The position numbers and the translations under genes are program-made. The notes under the pieces were generated by a model that ran no database searches, had not been told where the DNA came from, and saw only the letters and a program-made list of their open reading frames with translations. Positions 28,386 through 39,075 of a stretch of 64,000 nt of DNA are shown in pieces; the stretch's first letter is position 1; every line of letters starts with the position of its first letter. This DNA is from Terrirhizobium terrae (lineage in GTDB: Bacteria; Pseudomonadota; Alphaproteobacteria; Rhizobiales; Rhizobiaceae): assembly GCF_030323265.1 (NCBI RefSeq), contig NZ_CP104992.1, positions 1,897,501-1,961,500 on the forward strand, written 5' to 3'.

Positions 28386-29600
28386 ATGGGCAGCAGCTAT
28401 CGTTGGGTGATCGTGTTTGCCGGCGGCCTGATGGGCTGCGTGGCGGTTGGGGTGATGTTCTCGCTTGCGGTGTTTCTGGAGCCGATCGCGCGCCAGACCG
28501 GCTGGTCCCATGCGGCGATTTCGAGCGCGATGACGGTGAACTTTATCGTCATGGGCCTCGGGAGTTTTCTCTGGGGTGCTGCGAGCGATCGTTACGGCAC
28601 GCGGATCGTCGTGTTGATCGGGTCGCTGCTGGCCGGGCTGTCGCTGGTTCTGGCAAGCCGGGTCGAGAGCCTGCTTGCATTCCAGTTCACCTATGGCTGC
28701 CTTGTCGGCCTCTCCGCCAGTGCCTTCATGGCGCCGATGATCTCGCTCACCATGCGATGGTTCGATACGCAGCGAAGCCTTGCCGTCTCGCTCGTCTCGG
28801 CCGGCATGGGCATGGCGCCGATGACGATCTCGCCCCTGGCGCGCCTGCTGATCACCGAATTCGGCGATTGGCGCACCGCCATGCTGGTCATCGGCATCGG
28901 CGCCTGGGTGATCCTTCTGCCGACCGTGCTTCTGGTGCGCAATCCGCCGGCGGAGGCTGAGGTCGCCGATGGTCCGCAGGCTGAAGGCGCCGGCATGCCG
29001 CTCGGCAAGGTGTTCCGTTCGCCGCAATTCCTGGCGCTCGCCTTCACCTTCTTTGCCTGCTGCACCGCCCATTCCGGGCCGATTTTTCATATGGTGAGCT
29101 ATGCCATGTTCTGCGGCGTCACGCCGATGGCGGCCGTGTCGATCTACAGCGTCGAGGGCGCGGCGGGTCTTGGCGGGCGCATCGTTTACGGGGTGCTTGC
29201 CGACCGGCTGGGCGTGAAGCCCGTGTTGATGGCGGGGCTGCTGATCCAGGCGCTTGTCATCGCCGCCTATACGCTGGCGACCGATCTCACCCATTTCTAC
29301 CTGCTGGCAATCATCTTCGGTGGCACCTATGGCGGCGTCATGCCGCTCTATGCGGTGCTGGCGCGGGAATATTTCGGCGCGAAGATCCTCGGCACTGTGC
29401 TTGGCGCCGCTTCGATGCTGTCGAGCATCGGCATGGCCTTCGGACCGCTCGCCGGCGGCTGGGCCTTCGATGCCTTCAACAATTACAACTGGCTGTTCTG
29501 GGGCTCGGCGCTGGTCGGCCTCGCTGCGGTGGTGATCGCGCTTGCCTTCCCGCCTCTGCCGGGCCGTGAGGACCGGAAGCTGCAGCCCGCCCAGGGCTGA
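28386..29600 (+). CDS. MFS transporter (monocarboxylate/oxalate-formate antiporter type)
   Basis: 404 residues; ATG 28386 follows GGGAGG. Twelve membrane segments are visible; loop 2-3 reads WGAASDRYGTRIVVLIG and loop 8-9 GRIVYGVLADRLGVKPVLM. The opening helix (WVIVFAGGLMGCVAVGVMFSLAVFLEPIARQTGWSHAAISSAMTV, in outline) is characteristic of the OFA/MCT branch that moves monocarboxylates. No catabolic gene adjoins it, so the substrate is open. Ends at a strong bidirectional terminator. Confidence 0.88.
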   Translation: MGSSYRWVIVFAGGLMGCVAVGVMFSLAVFLEPIARQTGWSHAAISSAMTVNFIVMGLGSFLWGAASDRYGTRIVVLIGSLLAGLSLVLASRVESLLAFQFTYGCLVGLSASAFMAPMISLTMRWFDTQRSLAVSLVSAGMGMAPMTISPLARLLITEFGDWRTAMLVIGIGAWVILLPTVLLVRNPPAEAEVADGPQAEGAGMPLGKVFRSPQFLALAFTFFACCTAHSGPIFHMVSYAMFCGVTPMAAVSIYSVEGAAGLGGRIVYGVLADRLGVKPVLMAGLLIQALVIAAYTLATDLTHFYLLAIIFGGTYGGVMPLYAVLAREYFGAKILGTVLGAASMLSSIGMAFGPLAGGWAFDAFNNYNWLFWGSALVGLAAVVIALAFPPLPGREDRKLQPAQG

Positions 29601-29621
29601 CGACCAAGGTGCCGAAAAAGC

Positions 29622-29648
29622 AAAAGGCCCGGCATTGCCGGGCCTTTT
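29622..29648. terminator. Bidirectional Rho-independent terminator
   Basis: AAAAGGCCCGGC-att-GCCGGGCCTTTT between the convergent MFS gene and the 72-residue gene at 29659. Confidence 0.85.
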
Positions 29649-29658
29649 GGGATGAGGA

Positions 29659-29877
29659 TCAGTGATCCTTCGGATTGCGCGCCTTGCGCTTTGGAGGTGC
29701 GCTTTCCGCTTCTGCCGCCTCGCGCTGGAGACGAAGCAGCCTCAGCCTTTCGGTCTTTTCCTCGCGTGAATTGACCTCGGCAGCGATGATGGCGCGCGCG
29801 GTCTCGTCCGTCACCGCAGCCTTTTCCCGAGAGGAAAGCTTGACGGGAGTAGCGAGTTCTTCCTTGATGGCGGTCAT
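29659..29877 (-). CDS. 72-residue charged hypothetical protein
   Basis: ATG 29877 is preceded by GGAAGAG. The product is hydrophilic and predicted helical, rich in Glu, Arg and Ala (SREEKTERLRLLRLQREAAEAE), with a basic C-terminus (PPKRKARNPKDH). It lies 46 bases after rpsU in the same direction and ends at a terminator, so it is probably the second gene of an rpsU unit. No known domain. Confidence 0.7.
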   Translation of the reverse strand: MTAIKEELATPVKLSSREKAAVTDETARAIIAAEVNSREEKTERLRLLRLQREAAEAESAPPKRKARNPKDH

Positions 29878-29923
29878 GATCTCTTCCTTCCTGAAGGCTT
29901 GGCGGACAATAGGGAATTAAGCG

Positions 29924-30160
29924 TCAGCGCGTGCGGGCGGCCTTTTTCGGCGCGGGCAGAAGGCCCTCGCGCTGCATCTTCTTGCGTGCGAGCTTGCGGA
30001 TGCGGCGAACGGCCTCGGCCTTTTCGCGGACGCGCTTCTCGGACGGCTTTTCATAGGCGCTGCGCGCCTTCATTTCACGGAACACGCCTTCGCGCTGCAG
30101 TTTCTTCTTCAGCGCCCGAAGGGCCTGATCGACATTGTTGTCCCTGACGATTACCTGCAA
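29924..30160 (-). CDS. rpsU: 30S ribosomal protein bS21
   Basis: 78 residues read from TTG 30160: (M)[30 protein letters not shown]..., the standard bS21 opening, ending with the basic AARTR tail. The TTG is preceded by AAGGA at 6 bases. The open frame continues upstream to 30235 but into the terminator hairpin, which is not coding. bS21 sits on the 30S platform next to the anti-Shine-Dalgarno sequence and helps initiation. The TTG start and the structured leader suggest translational or attenuation control. Confidence 0.93.
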   Translation of the reverse strand: MQVIVRDNNVDQALRALKKKLQREGVFREMKARSAYEKPSEKRVREKAEAVRRIRKLARKKMQREGLLPAPKKAARTR

Positions 30161-30193
30161 AATATATCCTTTCCGGTCTGAAACGGCCCGGTG

Positions 30194-30284
30194 AAAAACA
30201 AAAAGGCCGGGCTGACCCGACCTTTCCGGGACCACTCGCTTGTTCTCACTGCCGGTACATCCGCGGTCAGGAGAAGCGAGTGGT
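30194..30284 (-). ncRNA. Structured leader or small RNA with intrinsic terminator upstream of rpsU
   Basis: Read on the minus strand: an 11-base perfect stem (ACCACTCGCTT / AAGCGAGTGGT, outer ends 30284 and 30231) closes a 32-base loop. A second hairpin GGTCGGG-tcag-CCCGGCC (30222-30205) follows and runs into TTTTTGTTTTT. The terminator lies 34 bases before the rpsU start. This is the layout of either a short independent RNA of about 90 bases or an attenuator controlling rpsU. No named family was recognised. Confidence 0.55.
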
Positions 30285-30427
30285 ATTCAACGATGCCGGC
30301 TGAAGATGCGCCGAAGATCGGCGCAGCGGCCCGTTGAAATCTCGTTGAAGCTAATATGGGGTGCCGCCCGGAAATATCAATGAAATAGCGGAATTAATTC
30401 CTCCGCGACGGGAATAGGTAAGCGAAA

Positions 30428-30464
30428 CGAATAAAGCCCGGCGAGGTGCGCCGGGCTTTATTCG
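30428..30464 (-). terminator. Rho-independent terminator of the downstream TRAP binding-protein gene
   Basis: Perfect 16-base arms CGAATAAAGCCCGGCG / CGCCGGGCTTTATTCG around a 5-base loop, 16 bases after the stop codon at 30480. Confidence 0.85.
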
Positions 30465-30479
30465 TAAAAGAGAGGATGG

Positions 30480-31634
<1,155 letters not shown>

Positions 31635-31716
31635 TTATGGCCGTCTGTTAATCGCATAGGTTTGGCGAGAACAAGCCGAAACCCCGTTGAAAATAGGGAT
31701 TTACCGCCAAAGGCTT

Positions 31717-31750
31717 AAAAACACGAAGCCCGGAGCGATGTCCGGGCTTC
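31717..31750 (-). terminator. Rho-independent terminator between the two TRAP binding-protein genes
   Basis: GAAGCCCGGA-catcgc-TCCGGGCTTC followed by GTGTTTTTAAG on the minus strand, so the paralogues are separate transcription units. Confidence 0.8.
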
Positions 31751-31777
31751 GCAGTCAGAAAAGACCGTATTCAGATA

Positions 31778-32985
<1,208 letters not shown>

Positions 32986-33079
32986 TTACTTCACCGGGCG
33001 AAATTCTTTCGGGAAGTTGCGCGGCAGGCATAGCCTCTGAATGATCAGAACGATGGCGACCTCGCTCAATACAGGATGG

Positions 33080-33121
33080 TTGAAATATCCGCTCGATCGG
33101 CTTAGTTTAGAATTATTCTAA
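33080..33121 (+). promoter_or_regulatory. mbfA promoter with Irr-type iron control element
   Basis: TTTAGAATTATTCTAA (33106-33121) is a near-perfect dyad matching the ICE consensus bound by the rhizobial iron regulator Irr. A plausible -35 (TTGAAA, 33080) places the -10 region on the ICE, so Irr binding would block transcription when iron is low. The element ends 12 bases before the start codon. Confidence 0.75.
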
Positions 33122-33133
33122 GTGGAGTCATTC

Positions 33134-34117
33134 ATGTTGAGCCGCATCCTGCCGTCCTCCCGCCGGCCGTTCGATAGCCTGTCCGAACCGGAAATCCTCG
33201 CCCTTGCCATCGCATCCGAAGAAGAGGATGCGCGCATCTATCTCGGCTATGCGGATGGGTTGAAGGACGAGTATCCGGCTTCCGCGCAAGTCTTCGAGGA
33301 CATGGCCGAGGTCGAGCAGACTCACAAGAACATGCTGATCGAGATGTTCCGGTCGCGTTTCGGCGAGCGCATCCCGCTGATCCGGCGCGAGCATGTTCAG
33401 GGCTTCTACACCCGCAAGCCGACCTGGCTGCGCAAGAATTTGGCCCTCGATACGGTGAGGGCGGAGGCCGAGGCGATGGAGGAGCAGGCGGCACGCTTCT
33501 ATCGCGAGGCGACGAAACGCGTTTCCGACGCTTCTACCCGCAAGCTGCTCGGCGATCTGGCGCTGGCCGAAGAGGGGCATGAGGACATTGCCCGCATGCT
33601 GGCCGAGAAGCACGTCTCCGACGAGACCCGCAGCGAGGAGGATGAAGGCGCGCGCCGCCAGTTCATCCTCACTTATGTTCAACCGGGCCTTGCCGGATTG
33701 ATGGACGGCTCGGTCTCGACCCTGGCACCGATCTTCGCGGCAGCCTTCGCGACGGGTGATACGTGGTCCACCTTCCTGATCGGCCTGTCGGCTTCGGTCG
33801 GTGCCGGCATTTCGATGGGCTTTACCGAGGCGGCTCATGACGACGGCAAAATTTCCGGTCGCGGCTCACCGATCAAGCGTGGCCTCGCCTCGGGCATCAT
33901 GACGGCGCTCGGCGGTCTCGGCCATGCGCTGCCCTATCTCATCCCGCACTTCTGGACGGCGACGATCGTAGCGGCGATCGTGGTCTTCTTCGAACTCTGG
34001 GCGATCGCCTTCATCCAGAACCGCTACATGGAAACCCCGTTCATGCGGGCGGTCTTCCAGGTCGTCTTCGGCGGTTCACTGGTACTGGCGGCCGGCATCT
34101 TCATCGGCAACGCGTAA
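33134..34117 (+). CDS. mbfA: Membrane-bound ferritin, iron exporter MbfA
   Basis: 327 residues from ATG 33134 (GGAG upstream; an earlier GTG at 33122 overlaps that site). The N-terminal half is a ferritin-like/rubrerythrin four-helix domain with metal-ligand glutamates in ASEEEDARIYLGYA, DMAEVEQTHKNML, EAEAMEEQAARFYREA and LALAEEGHEDI. The C-terminal half is a VIT1/Ccc1-like membrane domain (LDGSVSTLAPIF-type motif, here LMDGSVSTLAPIFAAAFA, then several helices). In Agrobacterium and Bradyrhizobium, MbfA exports iron and protects against iron and acid peroxide stress under Irr control. The ICE directly upstream supports that here. Confidence 0.93.
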   Translation: MLSRILPSSRRPFDSLSEPEILALAIASEEEDARIYLGYADGLKDEYPASAQVFEDMAEVEQTHKNMLIEMFRSRFGERIPLIRREHVQGFYTRKPTWLRKNLALDTVRAEAEAMEEQAARFYREATKRVSDASTRKLLGDLALAEEGHEDIARMLAEKHVSDETRSEEDEGARRQFILTYVQPGLAGLMDGSVSTLAPIFAAAFATGDTWSTFLIGLSASVGAGISMGFTEAAHDDGKISGRGSPIKRGLASGIMTALGGLGHALPYLIPHFWTATIVAAIVVFFELWAIAFIQNRYMETPFMRAVFQVVFGGSLVLAAGIFIGNA

Positions 34118-34129
34118 GGCAAAGGACGC

Positions 34130-35691
34130 TCAGGCGGCGTCCTTCTCGGCGACATCGCCAAGCGGCGCGGTCAATGTGAAGACGGCGCCACCGTCGTTCT
34201 CCATCGACGACTGCCCGCCGAGCTGGCGCACGAAGCTGGTGATCAGCTTGGTGCCCATGCCATTGGTGCGGGCATCCTCGGCGACACCAGGCCCGTCGTC
34301 ACGGATGGTCAGCCGAAGCTGGTTTTCCTCGCGTCGGAGGTGGACGGTCAGCTTGCCGGCGTTGCGACCGTCAAAGGCGTATTTGAAGGCGTTGGACACG
34401 ACCTCGTTGATAATCATGCCGAGCGGCAGCGCCTGTTCGCGGTCGAGTGCGATCGGCTCGAGGTCGAGATCGAGCTCCACCGGCATGTCGTAGCCGGAGG
34501 CGATGTCGGAGATCAGCCGCGTCGCATAGGGCGCCACCTCGACCTCCTCGAACTGGTCGGTCGTATAGATCTGCTCGTGGACGGCAATCATCGCGCCGAT
34601 GCGCCGCGACATATCCTCCCGCGCTTCGACCGGTAGCTTCTGCAGCCGCAGAAGCGCCAGAACGGCCTGCAGATTGTTCTTCACCCGATGATGGATTTCG
34701 CGCAGCAGGAAGCGGTTTCGTTCCAGCGCCTGCTCCAGTTCGTCGTTGCGCGTCGCGGTCTTGTAGAGCAGCACATAGATCCAGAAGGACGCCCCGACGA
34801 GGATCGCCATCAGCGGCACGACAAGTAGGGCATCGGAGAAGAGATTGCTCCAGAACTGGTCCAGCACTTCCTGCCGCTCGATCGCCGCAAGCGCGATCAG
34901 CGGCCAGTCCGGCACCTTCCAGAAGGCGACGATGCGGGAGAAGCCGTCGATCTGCGATACCGGGTTGTGGTAGAATCCGGTCGATTTCTCGCGGGTCAGC
35001 GGATACCACTCGGTCTTGCTGAGGTCGACCGGCTGCATCGCCGGCGGGCGCCGCGCGATCAGCCAGCCATCGTCGCGGATGACGGAGATCGTCGAGTTCG
35101 GACCGAGATTCATCGAGGCCCAGAAACGGTCGAGATTGTCGTTCGGGATGGTGATCGAGGCGACGCCGCTGAATTCGGGACCGTTGCTGATCCGCCGGGC
35201 GATGATGAAGGAGGGCTTTCCGGCGCGCTCGTTGTCGAGCAGGCGGCTGAAGGTGAGGGCTCCTGCCCTTCCTTGAGCCGGCGGAAATAGGCTCGCTCGC
35301 CATGATCGGGCAGGCTGGAATCGGCAGCACTCGAATAGCGCATCTGCCCGTCCTGATCGAGAAGCGCATATTGGAAGCCGGCCGGAAGCTCGCCGACCGC
35401 CCGTTCCAGGTCGGTGATCAGGTCAGCGGAACTGTCGATCGGCCGCCCGCCAATGGCGACTTCGATGCGGCGCAACGCAAGGTCGCTCGCCTCCATCATC
35501 CATTCCATATGGGCCGCGACGACATGGGCGGAGGAGACGGCGCGGGCCTCGCCCTCCCGGATCGCACTGTTGTAATTCTCAAAGACGGTAAACGCCCCGA
35601 CGCAGAGCACGGCGGCAACCAGCACGCCGGCCAGCCATAGGGGAAGCGACGGTCGGGCGGTCCCGTGCGGGCGTATCGGGGGACGTATCAA
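34130..35691 (-). CDS. Sensor histidine kinase (HisKA_2/HWE type) with periplasmic sensor, frameshifted at about 35258
   Basis: Reconstructed about 520 residues. The N-terminal membrane helix (LPLWLAGVLVAAVLCVGAF) is followed by a periplasmic Cache-like sensor (about 40-280), a second helix (LLVVPLMAILVGASFWIYVLLY) and the kinase core. The H-box LREIHHRVKNNLQAVLALLRLQ is the HisKA_2 form, and the ATPase domain has INEVVSNAFKYAF and DDGPGV. The frame breaks at QEP: restoring one C near 35258 gives PLTFSRLLDNERAGKPSF. The start is uncertain; TTG 35691 is the only in-frame candidate before the first helix. No response regulator adjoins it, which is usual for kinases of the general stress and light/osmo networks in rhizobia. 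Confidence 0.85.
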
Positions 35692-35774
35692 GCCTGTAAC
35701 CGATCTTTGCGGCCCATAGACCTAAAGGCTTATGGGGATAATGTCTTTTTTGACTCGCGGGAGAGTAGAGAGAA

Positions 35775-35803
35775 GAGCCCGCCGCTGCAAGCAGGGCGGG
35801 TTC
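35775..35803 (-). terminator. Likely Rho-independent terminator after the BTLCP gene
   Basis: GAACCCGCC / GGCGGGCTC stem with an 11-base loop, then TCTTCTCTC on the minus strand, 25 bases past the stop. Confidence 0.5.
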
Positions 35804-35827
35804 TATGCTTAACAAATTGGGCCTATG

Positions 35828-36442
35828 TCAGCGAAGGGCGCCGACCAGAACGTCGCGGCCGTTCTCGATCGTGACCCAGCGGCCTGTGTTGAAGGTCGCC
35901 TGGCGCTTCAGGAACGTGTAGGGCGTTTCATACCAGACCATCACCTCGTTATCGAGGTTGTCGAGAATGAAGTCGCCTTCCGTCGTGCGCAGCGTCAGCA
36001 CCGCATGGCCTTCGCCATCCGGCTTGCGGACGACGGTGATCAGGAGGTCGGACAGGGCAAAGCCGAGAGCGGCGAGTTCCTTGCGCTTCTCAAGCGCATA
36101 GTCCTCGCAATCGGCGAACACGGTCGGGTAGGTCCAGAACTCTTCGCGGCCATAGGCTTCAATATCGGTCTTGGCGATATAGCGGGCATTGACGGCGCGG
36201 TTGACGTCGCGAACGGCCTGCCATGCCTTTTCGTCGAGGCGGGCTGCCGGTGCGGAACGGCTCTTTACATTGCATTCGACCGGCAGGCGCTGGCAGAACT
36301 CGTAATGGCCTATCGGCTGTGATGTCACGGCACCCGTCATCATCGACGTTGCTGCCTGCGGTGCCGGTATCGCCACGCTAACAGGCGCAAGCACAGCTGC
36401 GAGGATCACGGCTGCACGCCGTGCCATCAGGGCTACATTCAT
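35828..36442 (-). CDS. Transglutaminase-like cysteine proteinase (BTLCP family)
   Basis: 204 residues with a signal peptide (MARRAAVILAAVLAPVSVAIPAPQAA). The catalytic triad of the bacterial transglutaminase-like cysteine proteinase family is visible: Cys in YPTVFADCEDYALEKRKEL, His in DGEGHAVLTLRTTEGDFILDN, and Asp in that last segment (LDN). BTLCPs are often linked to LapD/LapG-type control of adhesins, but neither lapA nor lapD is nearby. In rhizobia many stand-alone exported copies of unknown target exist, and this looks like one of those. Confidence 0.88.
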   Translation of the reverse strand: MNVALMARRAAVILAAVLAPVSVAIPAPQAATSMMTGAVTSQPIGHYEFCQRLPVECNVKSRSAPAARLDEKAWQAVRDVNRAVNARYIAKTDIEAYGREEFWTYPTVFADCEDYALEKRKELAALGFALSDLLITVVRKPDGEGHAVLTLRTTEGDFILDNLDNEVMVWYETPYTFLKRQATFNTGRWVTIENGRDVLVGALR

Positions 36443-36562
36443 GGACCCGTCCCTTAAATTCCTAACGAAAAGTTAAGAGGGGACGGGTGGGTAAGTCAAT
36501 TGTTCAGCTTTTGTTAATCTGGAGGTCTTTACGAATATGGTTAAGACTGCGGCATTTGTGTC

Positions 36563-37378
36563 TCAGCCCAGTTTTTGATCATCGATAATTAAGCCGGCGA
36601 CCGCCGCCTCCATTTTCTCCAGGTCCTGTGGGCGCGACAGGCGGTGATCGCCATCTCGGATCAGCGTCAGAACCACGTCGTCGGCGGGCAGGAATTCCAC
36701 GAGTTTGAGCGCGTGGCTGTACGGCACGTCCGGATCGGCCATGCCCTGCAGGATATGGACCGGGCAGCCGGTTTCGATGATCCCGGTCATCACGCTGTTG
36801 CGCTTTCCGTCTTCCATCAGATCACGCGTGTAGATGTTCGGCTCCGGGCTGTATTCCGAAAATTCCTCGAAATAGCCGCGCTCCTGAAGCGACTGGCGCT
36901 CCGTGTCGGTCAGGTGGGGTTCGATCAGTTCGGCGGTGAAATCCGGTGCCGGCGCGATCAGCACCATGCCTTCTACCGCAGGTCCCGTAGTGCGTTTCTT
37001 CAGCTCCTGCACCAGTCGCAGCGCAATCCATCCGCCCATGGAGGAGCCGACGAGCACCACCTTCTCCGGCTTCAATGCCGCGAGAACCGCGATCGATTCC
37101 TCCAGCCAGCGCGAGATCGTTCCGTCACGGAATTCGCCGCCCGAGGCGCCGTGGCCGGAATAGTCGAAGCGGATGCAGGCAACGCCATGGCTTTCCGCCA
37201 GAGCATCGAGCGCAACGGCCTTGGTGCCGGTCATGTCGGAACGATAGCCGCCGAGCCAGACGAATGCCGGCTTGTCCGGGCGCGTCGTGGCCGGCCGGTG
37301 AAGAATGGCGATCTCGCGGCTGTCGGAACCGGTTCCGATGGTGATGGTGGTGGGGTTCGGGGCTGTGACCTGGGTCAT
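36563..37378 (-). CDS. Alpha/beta hydrolase
   Basis: 271 residues from ATG 37378 (GGAG upstream). The nucleophile elbow is in VVLVGSSMGGWIALRL (G-S-S-M-G). The oxyanion region is FVWLGGYRSDMTGTKAVAL, and IRFDYSGHGASGGEF is the usual strand-4 turn. The acidic residue is likely in GMADPDVPY and the histidine in IRDGDHRLSRPQDL. The closest family is the mycophenolic acid acyl-glucuronide esterase-like (palmitoyl-protein thioesterase ABHD10) group; the substrate is unproven. It sits upstream of, and divergent from, infC. Confidence 0.88.
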   Translation of the reverse strand: MTQVTAPNPTTITIGTGSDSREIAILHRPATTRPDKPAFVWLGGYRSDMTGTKAVALDALAESHGVACIRFDYSGHGASGGEFRDGTISRWLEESIAVLAALKPEKVVLVGSSMGGWIALRLVQELKKRTTGPAVEGMVLIAPAPDFTAELIEPHLTDTERQSLQERGYFEEFSEYSPEPNIYTRDLMEDGKRNSVMTGIIETGCPVHILQGMADPDVPYSHALKLVEFLPADDVVLTLIRDGDHRLSRPQDLEKMEAAVAGLIIDDQKLG

Positions 37379-37560
37379 GAACTTCACTCCTGCAAACTGC
37401 TGGAGCTATAAATCAGATATAAACCAGTTGTCAGGAGGTGATTTTTTCGCGTCGATATGCTATTGACTTCGCCTCGGCGATCACGACATTCCGCTCGGCC
37501 CCGGGCCGCGCGCAGATTTTGTCGTCGCCGGAGCCCGAAACAATCTAGGAGAATACGACC

Positions 37561-38097
37561 ATTCGCAGACCATTCAAAGCCGATGCCCCCGTCAAGGAAG
37601 GCCCGCGCTCCAACCGGGAAATTCGCGTTCCCAAGGTCCAGCTTATCGATGCCGAAGGCCAGAATCTCGGTGCAGTACCCACCGACCAGGCCCTTCGCAT
37701 GGCCGAGGAAGCGGGACTGGATCTGGTAGAAATCTCGCCGAACAATGATCCGCCGGTGTGCAAGATCCTCGACCTCGGCAAGCTGAAATACGCGAACCAG
37801 AAGAAGGCGGCCGAAGCTCGCAAGAAGCAGAAGATCGTCGAAGTCAAAGAAATCAAGATGCGCCCGAACATCGACACGCACGATTACGACGTGAAGATGA
37901 AGGCCATGAACCGCTTCTTCGAAGAGGGTGACAAGGTCAAGGTGACGCTCAAGTTCCGCGGCCGCGAAATGGCGCACCAGGAACTCGGCATGAAGCTCCT
38001 GCTTCAGGTCAAGGAAGACACCCTGGAGATCGCCAAGGTCGAGGCCGAGCCGAAGCTCGAAGGCCGTCAGATGATGATGGTGCTGGCGCCGCGTTAA
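37561..38097 (+). CDS. infC: Translation initiation factor IF-3, ATT start codon
   Basis: 178 residues read from ATT 37561, (M)[25 protein letters not shown], which is the standard alphaproteobacterial IF-3 N-terminus. CTAGGAG lies 9 bases upstream, and the first ATG in frame is not until codon 47 (37699). The N-domain ([34 protein letters not shown]), linker and C-domain ([20 protein letters not shown], then [18 protein letters not shown]) are complete. IF-3 rejects non-AUG starts, so an AUU start gives autogenous control as in E. coli. It heads infC-rpmI-rplT. Confidence 0.95.
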   Translation: MRRPFKADAPVKEGPRSNREIRVPKVQLIDAEGQNLGAVPTDQALRMAEEAGLDLVEISPNNDPPVCKILDLGKLKYANQKKAAEARKKQKIVEVKEIKMRPNIDTHDYDVKMKAMNRFFEEGDKVKVTLKFRGREMAHQELGMKLLLQVKEDTLEIAKVEAEPKLEGRQMMMVLAPR

Positions 38098-38298
38098 GCG
38101 CCACACCTTCCGCCCGCGTGTCGGGCGGTTTGCCGGCATCTGGCCGGTTTTCTGAGGAGGATTTCCCCATTGCGCTTTTGACCGACTGCGGTTATAAGCG
38201 CGCGTCCGAACGGTCCGGCAGGGCATGCCGTGGCCGTTCTAAATGCTTGAAGCAGACCTCGTCAGTTTGCTTCGATACAACATATATGGAGTAGCAAA
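38098..38298 (+). promoter_or_regulatory. Leader between infC and rpmI
   Basis: 200 bases without a gene. They include a short GC-rich dyad (CCGCCCG-cgtg-TCGGGCGG, about 38110) and a direct run-up to rpmI lacking a strong ribosome-binding site (GGAGTAGCAAA). In E. coli this region takes part in L20-mediated repression of rpmI-rplT. Equivalent control here is only an inference. Confidence 0.3.
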
Positions 38299-38502
38299 AT
38301 GCCCAAGATGAAGACGAAATCGGCTGCCAAGAAGCGGTTCAAGGTAACCGCCACCGGTAAGGTCGTTGCAGCCGCCGCTGGCAAGCGCCACGGCATGATC
38401 AAGCGTTCCAACAAGTTCATCCGCGATGCACGCGGCACGATGATCCTCGCTGAGCCGGATGGCAAGAAGGTCATCAAGAACTACCTGCCCAACGGTCTCT
38501 GA
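38299..38502 (+). CDS. rpmI: 50S ribosomal protein bL35
   Basis: 67 residues, complete: [22 protein letters not shown] and [21 protein letters not shown], ending LPNGL. Highly basic, with the standard bL35 length. It lies in the conserved order infC-rpmI-rplT, 40 bases before rplT. Confidence 0.98.
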   Translation: MPKMKTKSAAKKRFKVTATGKVVAAAAGKRHGMIKRSNKFIRDARGTMILAEPDGKKVIKNYLPNGL

Positions 38503-38542
38503 GACTAATCGGCTTTCTGGAACAGTTTAAGGAGATCATGAC

Positions 38543-38947
38543 ATGGCACGCGTAAAACGTGGCGTAACTTCCCGCGCCAAGCACACCAAGACCCTCAAGG
38601 CAGCCAAGGGCTTCTACGGCCGCCGCAAGAACACGATCCGCGCCGCTAAGGCCGCTGTTGATCGTTCGCGTCAGTTCGCGACCCGCGACCGTCGCGTCAA
38701 GAAGCGCAACTTCCGCGCTCTGTGGATCCAGCGTATCAACGCTGCCGTCCGCGAATCCGGCCTGACCTACGGCCGCTTCATCGACGGCCTCAACAAGGCT
38801 GGCATCGAAGTAGACCGCAAGGTTCTGTCCGACATGGCAATCCATGAGCCGGCAGCATTCGGCGCGCTCGTCGAAGCCGCCAAGAAGGCTCTGTCCTACC
38901 TCAAGGACGCAGGCACCAAGAACGAGTTTGAAAGCGCGGTTCGTTAA
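38543..38947 (+). CDS. rplT: 50S ribosomal protein bL20
   Basis: 134 residues, complete: [31 protein letters not shown] and [43 protein letters not shown] (in outline). The long basic N-terminal helix contacts 23S rRNA during early 50S assembly; the C-terminal domain is the part that can bind operon mRNA. The ribosome-binding site is AAGGAG. A terminator follows at 38984. Confidence 0.98.
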   Translation: MARVKRGVTSRAKHTKTLKAAKGFYGRRKNTIRAAKAAVDRSRQFATRDRRVKKRNFRALWIQRINAAVRESGLTYGRFIDGLNKAGIEVDRKVLSDMAIHEPAAFGALVEAAKKALSYLKDAGTKNEFESAVR

Positions 38948-38983
38948 CCAGCGCTTCCCAGGCTTGTAAGCTTATCGATTTTG

Positions 38984-39024
38984 GGAAACCCGCGCTGGCA
39001 TGGGCTGGCGCGGGTTTTCCATTT
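38984..39024 (+). terminator. Rho-independent terminator after rplT
   Basis: GGAAACCCGCGC / GCGCGGGTTTTCC stem (one bulged T) with a 12-base loop, followed by ATTTGT. It separates rplT from pheS. Confidence 0.7.
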
Positions 39025-39075
39025 GTCCGTCACGACGCCCGAATACATCTCTCCGATCATCAAACGGAAGACACC

